Shown piece after piece: positions 1-7,672 of a DNA stretch of 48,312 bases; the first letter of the stretch is position 1, and the number at the start of each line of letters is the position of its first letter. Source of the DNA: an uncultured bacterium (GTDB lineage: Bacteria > Verrucomicrobiota > Verrucomicrobiia > CAIQCK01); NCBI GenBank assembly GCA_903870275.1, contig CAIQCK010000123.1, positions 1 through 48,312 on the forward strand. The letters are read 5' to 3'. Both the position numbers and the translations under genes were made by a program. The notes below the pieces were generated by a model, which did no database searches, was not told the origin of the DNA, and worked only from the letters and a program-made list of their open reading frames with translations.

Positions 1-1
1 G

Positions 2-940
2 CGCGACGGCACGCTCTGGCTCGACTGGCCCAGCGTCGGCGGGCCGTCGCCGGACGTGCGCGTGCAGGTCACGCCCGGCGATGCGCAGCCGTTCTACCGG
101 CACGCGCTCTGGATGAAAGGAGGCGAGGGCTGGCCGTGGGTGTTCGCGTCGGGCATTCGCGGCGTGCGCTCCGTGCGCATCGAAACGACGGTGTACGCCA
201 CCAACGCGCCTTCCGCAAACTTCAGCGCGCGATGGACCGGCTTCCTGCAAACCGGGGCCAGCGAGACGAACACCTTCCACGTTCGCAGCGACGGCAATGT
301 GAGCGTCTTGGTTGAGGGCTTTCCGGTCATTGACACCAGCCGGCTGAAACCCACGGCGGCGCCGCGCGAAGCCACCGGCAGGTTGTTCCTCGAAGCCGGG
401 CGGAAATACCCGCTGGTGGTCGAGTATTCGCACAATGCCGGTGCGGACGCGGCGTTGGTGGAACTAAACTGGAGCAGTCCCTCGCGGCCAAGGACGGCGA
501 TCCCAACCGACTGCTTGCGGACGCCGGACGGACGACGCGATGGCGTGGCGGGCGTTTATTTCGCCAATGGCAAACCCTCCGGGCCCGGCCTGATGCAAGT
601 GGAGCCGCAGATCAACTTCAACTGGGGCCGCGACCTGCCGCCATTGCTGCGGAAGCCGCGCGACATTGCCGCGCCCGCCGAGCGCGCCTACACAGTGCGG
701 CTGGTGTTCGCGGAGCCGGAGGAAATCCGCGCGGGCCAGCGCGTCTTTGACGTGAAACTCCAGGGCCGCGAAGTTCTCCCGGCGCTCGACATCGTCAAGC
801 AAGCGGGCGGCAGCCGCCGCGGCATCGTCCGCGAGTTCCGCGGCGTGAAGGCGGCCGGGGCGCTGGAGATCGAGTTTGTCCCGCACAGCGCCAAGCCGCC
901 ATTGATTTGCGGCGTCGAATTGATCGCGGAGCAGCCGTAA
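2..940 (+). CDS. 3' part of a PA14 / malectin-like secreted protein
   Basis: The reading frame is open to the left edge, so the true start lies outside the window and the GTG at 56 is only internal. A PA14-like carbohydrate-binding domain occupies roughly the first two thirds of the visible part (FSARWTGFLQTG, then FHVRSDGNVSVLVEG and YPLVVEYSHNAG). It is followed by a malectin-like beta-sandwich (YTVRLVFAEPEEI, then QRVFDVKLQGREV and ending LEIEFVPHSAKPPLICGVEL). Both domains are common at the C-terminus of large secreted enzymes and haem- or PQQ-containing proteins of Verrucomicrobiota and Planctomycetota, where they bind glycans. The enzymatic part, if any, is not visible, so no catalytic role is assigned. 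Confidence 0.7.
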   Translation, partial: RDGTLWLDWPSVGGPSPDVRVQVTPGDAQPFYRHALWMKGGEGWPWVFASGIRGVRSVRIETTVYATNAPSANFSARWTGFLQTGASETNTFHVRSDGNVSVLVEGFPVIDTSRLKPTAAPREATGRLFLEAGRKYPLVVEYSHNAGADAALVELNWSSPSRPRTAIPTDCLRTPDGRRDGVAGVYFANGKPSGPGLMQVEPQINFNWGRDLPPLLRKPRDIAAPAERAYTVRLVFAEPEEIRAGQRVFDVKLQGREVLPALDIVKQAGGSRRGIVREFRGVKAAGALEIEFVPHSAKPPLICGVELIAEQP

Positions 941-995
941 TCAGCGTCTCGCCAATAATGGTGGGGCGAGACTCCGTCGAACCTCCATCGAATTC

Positions 996-1089
996 GACTG
1001 GTGATTGGTAATCGGTAATTGGTGATTGGTGACGGAATGCCAATCCAGTTACGAATCACCAATCATCAATTACCAATCACCAATCACTA
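996..1089. repeat. imperfect inverted repeat built of ATTGGTGATTGGT-like units
   Basis: The left arm (about 997-1033) is made of GTGATTGGTAAT-type units and the right arm (about 1053-1089) is its imperfect complement, with a loop of about 20 bases. It fills the gap between the convergent ends of the PA14 gene and homoserine dehydrogenase. No T-tract follows either arm, so it is not a standard terminator. A GGCGAGACTCCGTCGA stretch at 964-979 just before it also looks like a dispersed repeat. Confidence 0.7.
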
Positions 1090-1144
1090 GATTCAAGTGA
1101 CAACGAAGCCTCGCCCCACCTCATTGGAATTGCGGCTCCGCCGC

Positions 1145-2452
1145 TTATTCTTCCACTCGCAGCACGAACGCCTTCGCGGCGCTCATCTCGTGGCCCTCGA
1201 TGATCGCGATGGCGGCTTGAATGCCTTTTTCCTTCGCGAGATGGGTCACAATCGAGATCGTCGCCGGCCGGTTGCCGGACTCTTCGCTCTGGTGCTGGAT
1301 CATCGAGCGGATCGAGACGCCCTGGTCGGCGAGCGCGCGGCCGATGGTGGCCATCGCGCCGGGCCGGTCGGCCATCGTGAAACGGATGTAATAGTGAGTC
1401 TGCAGCGCGTCCATCGGTGCGAGCGCCTTGACGCCGGGCCGGACGCGGAGACGGTTGTCGTGCCAGCCGCTGAAGCCGCGCTCATCGGCGGCGAGCGCCA
1501 TCAGGTCGCTGATGACGGCGGAGCTGGTCGCGTCGGCGCCGGCGCCGCGGCCGTAATACAGCGTCGTGCCGATGGGCCGTCCGTCCACGAGGATGCCGTT
1601 GAAAACTCCGTTGACCTTGCCGAGCGGCGAATCGAGCGGGATGAGCGTCGGATGCACGCGCACCCCGGCGGGCGCGCCGGCGGCCTCGCGTTTGGCGATG
1701 CCGAGCAGTTTGATCGTGTAGCCCATCTCGCGCGCGGTGCGGATGTCGGCCGGCTCGATCTGCGTGATGCCCTGCGTGAACACGTCCTTGAACCGGATGT
1801 CCATGCCGAACGCCAGCGAGGCGAGAATGGCGATTTTGTGCGCGGTGTCGTAGCCCTCGATGTCGTAAGTCGGGTCGGGTTCGGCGTAGCCTTGGGCCTT
1901 CGCCTCGTCGAGCGCCTGCGCGAACGGCATTTCGCGCTCGCCCATGCGGGTGAGGATGTAGTTGCACGTGCCGTTGAGGATGCCCTGCACGCTCGTCATC
2001 TCATTAGCGCAAAGCCCCTGCTCCAGCGCGCGGATGATCGGGATGCCGCCGCCGACGCTCGCCTCGAAAAGCAGGCCGACGTTCTTCTCCTGCGCGAGCG
2101 CCATCAACTCCGGCCCGTGCACGGCCAGCAATGCCTTGTTGGCGGTGACAACGTGCTTGCCGGCGCGCAGGGCGCGCTCGACAAACGTGCGGGCCGGCTC
2201 CTGACCGCCGACGAGCTCGATCACCGCCTCGATTTCGGGATCGTTGATGATGGCCATCGCGTCGCCAACGAGCTGCTCCGGCCGATACGGCGCGTTGCGT
2301 TTCGTGGCGGTGTCCTTGTCGGCGATCGTCTTGAGAACGATCGGGCGCGGCAGGCGAGAACGGATGAGATCGGCGCGCTCGGCCAGCGTGCGCACGACGC
2401 CGCTGCCGATGTTGCCAAAACCGATGAGACCGATGACCAGTGGTTTGCTCAT
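1145..2452 (-). CDS. hom: homoserine dehydrogenase
   Basis: NAD(P)-dependent reduction of aspartate semialdehyde to homoserine, the branch point to threonine, methionine and isoleucine. The protein is 435 residues, the usual length for the ACT-containing form. Residues 7-14 carry the nucleotide-binding glycine motif (GFGNIGSG). Further conserved blocks are VVTANKALLA, FEASVGGGIPI and LNGTCNYIL, followed by the catalytic-domain segment DPTYDIEGYDTAHK. A C-terminal ACT domain (about 350-435, with MADRPGAMATIGRALADQGV) implies feedback control by an amino acid, typically threonine. I chose the ATG at 2452 rather than the upstream one because GLIGFGNIG then begins eight residues in and AAGGGTGG lies just upstream as a ribosome-binding site. 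It is a single gene, convergent with the PA14 gene. Confidence 0.96.
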   Translation of the reverse strand: MSKPLVIGLIGFGNIGSGVVRTLAERADLIRSRLPRPIVLKTIADKDTATKRNAPYRPEQLVGDAMAIINDPEIEAVIELVGGQEPARTFVERALRAGKHVVTANKALLAVHGPELMALAQEKNVGLLFEASVGGGIPIIRALEQGLCANEMTSVQGILNGTCNYILTRMGEREMPFAQALDEAKAQGYAEPDPTYDIEGYDTAHKIAILASLAFGMDIRFKDVFTQGITQIEPADIRTAREMGYTIKLLGIAKREAAGAPAGVRVHPTLIPLDSPLGKVNGVFNGILVDGRPIGTTLYYGRGAGADATSSAVISDLMALAADERGFSGWHDNRLRVRPGVKALAPMDALQTHYYIRFTMADRPGAMATIGRALADQGVSIRSMIQHQSEESGNRPATISIVTHLAKEKGIQAAIAIIEGHEMSAAKAFVLRVEE

Positions 2453-2517
2453 GACGCCACCCTTTCTACCCTGCGCGCGCCCGTTGTCCAACAAATCTTC
2501 GCGGGTTTCGAGGATGG

Positions 2518-3027
2518 CTACCAGAAAAACGGGCGCGGCTTAAGCTGTCCCTCAAAGAATTCGCTAATGCGGCGAATCGCCCGCTTGCAACGCCAGTGCA
2601 AATCTTGACCGCACGAGTTCTTTAATTCATCCGCAACCCACTTGGCATCTTCATCACCGATTCGGAAAGCCGCCTGAAGCAACAGCATGAGTGCCTCAGC
2701 GCGTGAAGCAAGAGGCGTTACACTCTTGGATTGATTCACTGCTTCTCGCAAGCCGCGCCTCGCTTCAATGACATGCTCGCGCTCGGCTAGCGCGGCGATT
2801 TCCCAAGCGCGAACAGCAGTTCTCTTGTATTCGTCATCACATTCACTGGCCGCCTTTGCCGCCAGACTGGCGACTTTCACAGGGTCGTCCTCAGTGTATC
2901 GTGCAACCCATGCGAGGGCTTGCGACCTAAACCAAGGATCGGAAATGAAACGAGCCTTCGCGAGCGCTTCTTGAGAATCCCGCTTTGCCAGATCAGCCGC
3001 CTGATCACGCTGTTGGGTTGCGCTCAT
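2518..3027 (-). CDS. small all-helical protein of unknown function
   Basis: 169 residues from the ATG at 3027 (MSATQQRDQAADLAKRD). I do not recognise the family. The sequence is rich in Ala, Leu, Glu and Arg with spaced helices (DPWFRSQALAWVARY, AVRAWEIAALAEREHVIEAR, ASRAEALMLLLQAAF), which resembles a short stack of HEAT- or TPR-like helical pairs. No signal peptide or membrane segment. Two cysteines near the C-terminus (CGQDLHWRC) are four to eight residues apart and not an obvious metal site. It lies 65 bases upstream of hom on the same strand and could be co-transcribed. An extension to an ATG at 3072 exists, but the added residues run into repeat-like DNA, so I prefer the shorter form. 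Codon use looks less GC-biased than its neighbours, possibly a recent arrival. Confidence 0.6.
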   Translation of the reverse strand: MSATQQRDQAADLAKRDSQEALAKARFISDPWFRSQALAWVARYTEDDPVKVASLAAKAASECDDEYKRTAVRAWEIAALAEREHVIEARRGLREAVNQSKSVTPLASRAEALMLLLQAAFRIGDEDAKWVADELKNSCGQDLHWRCKRAIRRISEFFEGQLKPRPFFW

Positions 3028-3265
3028 TTTCAACAGAATACCCGAACTCCATGAATCCGTGTCATACGACACTTCTCGGCTGTTCGAACCTCGGAGGAGA
3101 TTTTGCGCCGCGAGGTCGCGGGGCGCAAGGGGAAAGAGAGTTCCGTGTATCCGCCGGGACGCATCCGTGGCTTCCCTTCCGGCCTTCGTCGCGCCGCCTC
3201 CCGCCCAACTCCGTGGAGCAACTCATCCGCCAAGCCGGCCCCGCGGCAATATTAGTAATTTTCTC

Positions 3266-3291
3266 TTGACATGATAGAGATTTTTTAATAT
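3266..3291 (+). promoter_or_regulatory. sigma-70-like promoter of element copy 1
   Basis: TTGACA at 3266-3271 and TAATAT at 3286-3291. The 14-base spacer is shorter than ideal. The block around it (TTTTCTCTTGACA, then a GTAGA/ATAGAGA segment and an AT-rich -10) closely resembles the promoter of copy 2 on the minus strand at 19656-19683. An ATG follows at 3305. Confidence 0.45.
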
Positions 3292-3304
3292 CTTCCACCC
3301 CGCA

Positions 3305-3690
3305 ATGAAGACCGACGCCATGCAGGCAGAGACGGCCCCGCCCGAGGCCCAAAAGGACAGCCGCAAACAATCCACGGACTGCACGGATTGCACGGAAAGG
3401 CCCAGGGCGGCGTCCAACCTCCAGACGCGGGTGGAGCAATTCGTGGCCGGTCTGGCGGACACGCCGCATTCGGGCCACCCAATATGGCGAAATCGCCCCC
3501 GCCGCGGGCGGCGGCGGCCGGTGGCGGGGCGATCATCCTCCCCCTCAGCATATGGTTGTTTTTCAAAACGAACCCAAATGATGGCCTTGGTTGAATTTGA
3601 AAACTTCGATTTTCCTAGGAAAAACGATATTTCGATGTCTACGAGTAGGCAAACCAAACAGTTTTTTTACCAAACGAACCCAAATGATTC
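3305..3690 (+). mobile_element. dispersed element copy 1 with terminal KRTQM-coding units
   Basis: The first part from the ATG at 3305 encodes a composition-biased peptide including STDCTDCTE from the nine-base repeats. The last part holds two near-identical units, AACGAACCCAAATG at 3567-3580 and 3673-3686, 106 bases apart, separated by an AT-rich stretch with a small palindrome (TTTTCCTAGGAAAA at 3611-3624). Translated, the units give KRTQM or TNPND. A homologous, inverted copy lies at 19068-19289. The frame 3305-3865 runs through the units but I do not regard it as a normal gene. Whether the element moves is not shown. Confidence 0.6.
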
Positions 3691-3899
3691 AGCCCCGCCA
3701 AGCGGTGTTTCATCGGTTACTGCAATGCCGAAGGGGCGCGCATTCCCAACAGCGTTTTCAAGCCGCCACCGCCCTGTCAGCGCCCTGCTTGTGGTTGCGG
3801 CTCCGCCGCGCCGGGTTTCATCCGTGGCTGGCCGTCGCCGCCGATTTCGCCACTTCCGATGTTGACTTGCCGGGCTTTCTGCGTAAAACAATCCGCCTC

Positions 3900-5306
3900 A
3901 TGAACCAACTTATGCCCGGCTCCACCACCCGTCGTGAATTTCTCAAGACCTCCGGCCGCCTTGCCGCGGCGTCGGCGCTCGCGGGCGCCGTCATCCCGCG
4001 CGTCCACGCGGCCAGCGGCGACACCGTCCAGCTCGCCATCGTCGGCTGCGGCGGTCGCGGCACCGGCGCGGTCGCCAACGCGCTCAACACCGCCACCCTC
4101 GGCCCCATCAAGCTGGTGGCGATGGCAGACGTGTTCGAGGAGAGGCAGAAGAAGAGCCACGAAGCCCTCAGCAAGAACAAGAAGATCAACACGATGGTGG
4201 AGGTGACGGACGACAAGAAGTTCCTCGGCTTCGACGCCTACAAGAAGGCGATGGATTGCCTGAAGCCGGGCGACGTGGTCATCCTCACGACGCCGCCGGC
4301 GTTCCGCTGGGTGCATTTCACCTACGCCATCCAGAAGGGCCTCAACGTCTTCATGGAGAAGCCGGTGACGGTGGACGGCCCGACGAGCAAGCGCATGATC
4401 GCGCTCGGCGAGGAGGCATCGAAGAAGAACCTCAAGGTCGGCGTGGGCCTCATGTCCCGTCACAACAAGGCGCTCCAGCAACTGGCCGATCGCATCCACA
4501 ACGGCGAGCTCGGCGAGGTCATCCTGATGCGCGGCTACCGCATGCACGGGCCGGTCGGGTATTTTTCGTCGCTGCCGAAGCCGGAGGGCATCAGCGAGTT
4601 GCGTTACCAGATACAGCGGTTCCACAGCTTCCTCTGGGCCAGCGGCGGCAACTACAGCGATTTCTACATCCACGTCATTGATCATCTGTGCTGGATGAAG
4701 AACGCGTGGCCGGTGTCGGCGCAAGCGCTGGGCGGGCGGCATTACCGGAAGAGCCCCGAAGGCATCGAATACATTGACCAGAATCTCGACACGTATTCGG
4801 TCGAATACACGTTCGCCGACGGGACGAAATTCTTCTATGACGGCCGCTGCATGAACGGCTGCGAGAACATTTACAACAGCTACATCCACGGCTCCAAAGG
4901 CTCGGCGATCGGCTCCAAGCACGGCGACTGCGGCCTGCCCTCCGCCATCTACAAAGGCCAGCAGCCGAAGCCCGAAGACTTGGTATGGGAAGCCAAGCCG
5001 GCTCCAGAGGAACAGAATCCTTACGACAACGAGTGGATGGATCTCATCAACGCGATCCGCAACGACAAGCCCTACAACGAGGTCAAACGCGGCGTCGAGG
5101 CGAGCCTCGTCACCTCGATGGGCCGCATGGCCGCGCACACCGGCCAGATCATCACGTTCGACCAGATCCTCAATGGCGACCACGAGTTCGCTCCGGGCCT
5201 CGACAAGCTGACGGAGGACTCGCCCGCGCCGCTGCAAGCCGGTCCCGACGGCAAGTATCCCGTCCCGATGCCGGGCATCAACCGCAAGCACGAATACGGC
5301 GTGTAA
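3900..5306 (+). CDS. Tat-exported Gfo/Idh/MocA-family oxidoreductase
   Basis: 468 residues from the ATG at 3900. A twin-arginine signal is visible at the N-terminus (TTRREFLKTSGRLAAASALA, cleavage near PRVHAA), so export through the Tat system is expected. The Rossmann motif VGCGGRGTGA follows, then MADVFE, the family EKP signature (FMEKPVTVDGP) and the catalytic-region motif FYIHVIDHLCW with Asp and His. These enzymes oxidise or reduce sugar and cyclitol derivatives with NAD(P). The Tat-exported subgroup is greatly expanded in Verrucomicrobiota and Planctomycetota and linked to polysaccharide breakdown; the exact substrate cannot be read from sequence. A second ATG at 3912 is an alternative start. 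Neither has a good ribosome-binding site. The gene stands alone and is followed by a strong terminator. Confidence 0.92.
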   Translation: MNQLMPGSTTRREFLKTSGRLAAASALAGAVIPRVHAASGDTVQLAIVGCGGRGTGAVANALNTATLGPIKLVAMADVFEERQKKSHEALSKNKKINTMVEVTDDKKFLGFDAYKKAMDCLKPGDVVILTTPPAFRWVHFTYAIQKGLNVFMEKPVTVDGPTSKRMIALGEEASKKNLKVGVGLMSRHNKALQQLADRIHNGELGEVILMRGYRMHGPVGYFSSLPKPEGISELRYQIQRFHSFLWASGGNYSDFYIHVIDHLCWMKNAWPVSAQALGGRHYRKSPEGIEYIDQNLDTYSVEYTFADGTKFFYDGRCMNGCENIYNSYIHGSKGSAIGSKHGDCGLPSAIYKGQQPKPEDLVWEAKPAPEEQNPYDNEWMDLINAIRNDKPYNEVKRGVEASLVTSMGRMAAHTGQIITFDQILNGDHEFAPGLDKLTEDSPAPLQAGPDGKYPVPMPGINRKHEYGV

Positions 5307-5348
5307 AACCGCTCGCGCCGAGAAGGCGCAGCGAAAGTTCAAACACGA

Positions 5349-5375
5349 AAGCGCGGGAGCAATCCCGCGCTTTTG
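5349..5375 (+). terminator. rho-independent terminator
   Basis: A perfect 11-bp stem (AAAGCGCGGGA at 5349-5359 with TCCCGCGCTTT at 5364-5374), a GCAA loop and a short T run. It lies 43 bases after the oxidoreductase stop codon. Confidence 0.85.
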
Positions 5376-5416
5376 TGGTTTTGACAGGAACGGCCCCGTT
5401 GCGTCACGTCCTTGTC

Positions 5417-5488
5417 GTAGCCGCCGACGTGAGGAGGCGGAATCGTTCAGCACGCGCGAGTTTTCCGCCTCCTTACGTCGGCGGCTAC
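5417..5488. repeat. long inverted repeat, 26-base arms
   Basis: The arms at 5417-5442 and 5463-5488 are complementary except for one G-T position and enclose a 20-base loop. Each arm begins or ends with GTAGCCGCCGACGT. A related GTAGCCGCCGTCGTAAG string occurs at 19515-19531. There is no T-tract, so it resembles a REP/MITE-like dispersed palindrome placed just downstream of miaA rather than a terminator. Confidence 0.8.
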
Positions 5489-5496
5489 GGGCCGGC

Positions 5497-6474
5497 TTAG
5501 GGAAGGCGTTCCTCGTTTTGCAAACCGGTCGCGAGGCGTTCGGCGACCGCCTTCGCGTCTTCGCCGGCGGCAACGCGCGTCCACTCGACGCGCGCTTGAT
5601 GGCGGAACCACGTGAGCTGGCGCTTGGCGAACTGCCGCGTTCGCGTTTGCACCAGCGCAATGGTTTCCTCCAACGTCGCCTCGCCGCGGAGATGGGCAAT
5701 GACTTCCTTGTAGCCGAGCGCCTGGCGCGCGGTGGAATTGTCGGCGAGGCCGCGCGGCAGCAGCGAACGGACTTCGTCCACGAGGCCGGCGCGAAACATG
5801 GCCCCGACGCGCGCGTCGCAACGAGCGTAGAGATCGGCGCGGTCGCGTTCCAGGCCGTGCATGAGCGGCCGAAGGCTGGCAATGTCATCGCTTCCGGAGG
5901 CTGCGCTCCACTCGCGGCGCAGGTCGGAACTTTTTCGACCGGTGAGCCGGCAGATTTCCAGCGCGCGGACGAGACGGCGGAAATTGTGCGGGCCGATGCG
6001 GACGGCGGCATCGGGATCCGCGCGGCGCAGTTCGTCGAGAACGCGCTCACGGCCCATCGCTTCGAGTTCCGCGCGGAGGGCGGGGTCGGCGTCGGGCGCG
6101 TCGCTGAGGCCTTCGGTGAGGGCGCGGAGGTAGAGGCCGGAGCCGCCGACAACGAGCGGCGTCCGGCCGCGGCTTTGGATGCCGGCGATGGCCGCATGGG
6201 CGAGCGCGACGTATCGGGCCACGTCGAACCGTTCACCGACTTCGACCACGTCCGTCAGATGATGCGGCACGGCAGCGCGCTCGGCGGGCGACGGCTTGGC
6301 GGTGCCGATGTCCATGCCGCGATAGACCTGCATGGAATCGGCGGAGACGATTTCGGCGTCGAGACGGCCAGCCAGCGCGAGCGCGACGGCGGTTTTGCCA
6401 ACGGCGGTGGGGCCGACGAGAAAAAACGGAGCGCGGAGCGTGGAGTGTGAAGCGTGGGGAACGGCGTCGCTCAT
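5497..6474 (-). CDS. miaA: tRNA dimethylallyltransferase
   Basis: Adds a dimethylallyl group to N6 of A37 in tRNAs reading UNN codons, the first step of ms2i6A formation. The protein is 325 residues, normal for the family. A P-loop near residue 19 (GPTAVGKT) is followed by the substrate-binding block SADSMQVYRGMDIGTAKPS, then PHHLTDVVEV, GGSGLYLRALTEG and the tRNA-binding QTRTRQFAKRQLTWFR. The ATG at 6474 sits 10 bases after the lspA stop, consistent with an operon. An upstream ATG at 6507 would overlap lspA and is rejected. The N-terminal residues PHASHSTLRAP are encoded by a short repeat (6438-6456) that also occurs inside the hydrolase gene at 42000-42024. Confidence 0.96.
   Translation of the reverse strand: MSDAVPHASHSTLRAPFFLVGPTAVGKTAVALALAGRLDAEIVSADSMQVYRGMDIGTAKPSPAERAAVPHHLTDVVEVGERFDVARYVALAHAAIAGIQSRGRTPLVVGGSGLYLRALTEGLSDAPDADPALRAELEAMGRERVLDELRRADPDAAVRIGPHNFRRLVRALEICRLTGRKSSDLRREWSAASGSDDIASLRPLMHGLERDRADLYARCDARVGAMFRAGLVDEVRSLLPRGLADNSTARQALGYKEVIAHLRGEATLEETIALVQTRTRQFAKRQLTWFRHQARVEWTRVAAGEDAKAVAERLATGLQNEERLP
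6438..6456. repeat. intragenic GCGTGGAG/GTGAAGCGTG repeat in miaA
   Basis: GCGTGGAGTGTGAAGCGTG on the plus strand lies within the first codons of miaA. The near-identical string at 42000-42024 in the hydrolase gene has one extra tandem unit. In both genes it is read on the minus strand as (L/P)HAS(R/H)ST. Confidence 0.7.
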
Positions 6475-6484
6475 GGTTGAGCGG

Positions 6485-7006
6485 CTACGGGGCCGGCGGG
6501 GCGCCAAACTTCCGGTCCGGCGGCAATTCGGGCACCACGCGCGGCTTGGGAGGCCAGAGCGTGATCAGGAGGTAGAGCACGACGCCGGTGCAGATGGCGC
6601 TGTCGGCGATGTTGAATACCGGCCAGTGGCCGATGGTTTTGCCGAGATAGAAGAGGAGGAAATCCACGACGCAGCCGTAATGGATGCGGTCGGCAAGATT
6701 GCCGAAAATGCCGCCGACGATCATGCCGAACGCAATGCGGTGGGGCAGGCTGATGACGCTCAACGAACGGCGCAGCATCCAGAGCGCGAGCACGGTGGCG
6801 ATCGAGAACGCGGTCAGGATGGTGTTGCTGTGCCCAAACCGGGCGAACATACCCCACGCCGCGCCAGGATTGAAGGCGAGAGTGAGTTTGAAAAACTCGC
6901 CGATGACCGGCACTTCCTCGTGCTGATGAAAACGCGCCAGGATCAGCCATTTGGTGGCCTGATCCAGGACAAACACCAACGCAGCGATCACCACCAGCAC
7001 GTTCAT
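6485..7006 (-). CDS. lspA: lipoprotein signal peptidase (signal peptidase II)
   Basis: Membrane aspartic protease that cleaves the signal peptide of prolipoproteins after diacylglyceryl modification. 173 residues with four predicted membrane helices. Family blocks are DQATKW near residue 15, NPGAAWGMF, and the two catalytic-aspartate motifs GIFGNLADRIHYGCVVDF and FNIADSAI. I chose ATG 7006 (MNVLVVIAALVFVLDQ), which gives the usual short cytoplasmic start; the upstream ATG at 7030 would add eight residues. It sits between the dksA-like gene and miaA in a same-strand run. A substrate is visible in this window: the TPR lipoprotein at 34986. Confidence 0.95.
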   Translation of the reverse strand: MNVLVVIAALVFVLDQATKWLILARFHQHEEVPVIGEFFKLTLAFNPGAAWGMFARFGHSNTILTAFSIATVLALWMLRRSLSVISLPHRIAFGMIVGGIFGNLADRIHYGCVVDFLLFYLGKTIGHWPVFNIADSAICTGVVLYLLITLWPPKPRVVPELPPDRKFGAPPAP

Positions 7007-7090
7007 AAAATCGCAAAGCGCGAAGGGCAAAACACGGATCGAACGATCAGTTTCCGTCGGGCGATTCGCGTTTTCAGTTTTGCGCTGTGT

Positions 7091-7672
7091 CTATTCTTCC
7101 TCTTCGTCCTCGCCGCCTTCCTCGTTCATTTCGGCAAAGGTGGTGGGTTGCGCGGCCACGCGCTTGTGGTTGCGTTCCATTTCGGACTGGCAGCGGACGC
7201 ACATCCGCGCGAATGGCACGGCCATCAGGCGCTCCCTGGCAATCAATTTCTCGCAGCTCTCGCAGGTGCCGAAGGTGCCCAAATCAATGCGCTTCAGGGC
7301 GCCCTCGATTTCGTAGAGCGCTTCCTGCTCGCTGGAGACGAGGCTCAGGGCGAACTCGCGGTCGAAGTTGTCGGTGCCGGCGTCGGCCATGTGAAAGCTG
7401 TAGCCCGACAGGTCGCCGGCCGTCTCGCGCGGGTTGTGACGGAGATTTTCGCCGGCGAGACCGCTGATCTGATCAATCACGTGGTCGCGCAGGTTCAGCA
7501 ACAATCGCTGATACTTCGCCATCTCGCCATGCGCTTTCTTGACGCCGCCGGTGGTGTCGAGCGACTTGATGACGGTCGGCGTTTTCATTTCCCGGCGCGT
7601 CGTCCCGGCCGCTTTCGCTGGCTTCTTTGCCGGACGGCTGGCCGTTTTCGGCTTCGTCGTTTTATTTTTCAT
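7091..7672 (-). CDS. DksA/TraR-type C4 zinc-finger protein
   Basis: 193 residues. A basic Lys/Ala/Pro-rich N-terminal tail (about 1-35) precedes a coiled-coil-like region (KYQRLLLNLRDHVIDQISGL, later FALSLVSSEQEALYEIEGAL) and a zinc finger of the DksA/TraR type at about 148-173 (CESC ... CVRC, with IARERLMAVPFARM between). The C-terminus is very acidic (EEGGEDEEEE). In this family the coiled coil enters the RNA polymerase secondary channel. The start codon overlaps the ileS stop by four bases (ATGA at 7669-7672), so translation is probably coupled. The basic tail is longer than in classical DksA, so a regulator of RNA polymerase is likely but true DksA function is not certain. Confidence 0.85.
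   Translation of the reverse strand: MKNKTTKPKTASRPAKKPAKAAGTTRREMKTPTVIKSLDTTGGVKKAHGEMAKYQRLLLNLRDHVIDQISGLAGENLRHNPRETAGDLSGYSFHMADAGTDNFDREFALSLVSSEQEALYEIEGALKRIDLGTFGTCESCEKLIARERLMAVPFARMCVRCQSEMERNHKRVAAQPTTFAEMNEEGGEDEEEE

Larger units (their letters stand above)
3028..3899. other. repeat-rich gap without a convincing gene
   Basis: About 870 bases. It contains ATCCGTG-type repeats at 3051-3063, 3141-3170 and 3816-3830, a tandem nine-base unit (GGAYTGCAC) at 3371-3396, and element copy 1 at 3266-3690. Open frames here translate to low-complexity or repeat-derived peptides and are not called as genes. Confidence 0.7.

Noticed and set aside
3777..6236. 819-codon minus-strand frame across the oxidoreductase and miaA
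   Set aside because: Spans two genes, crosses a terminator and an inverted repeat, and its translation lacks any family pattern.
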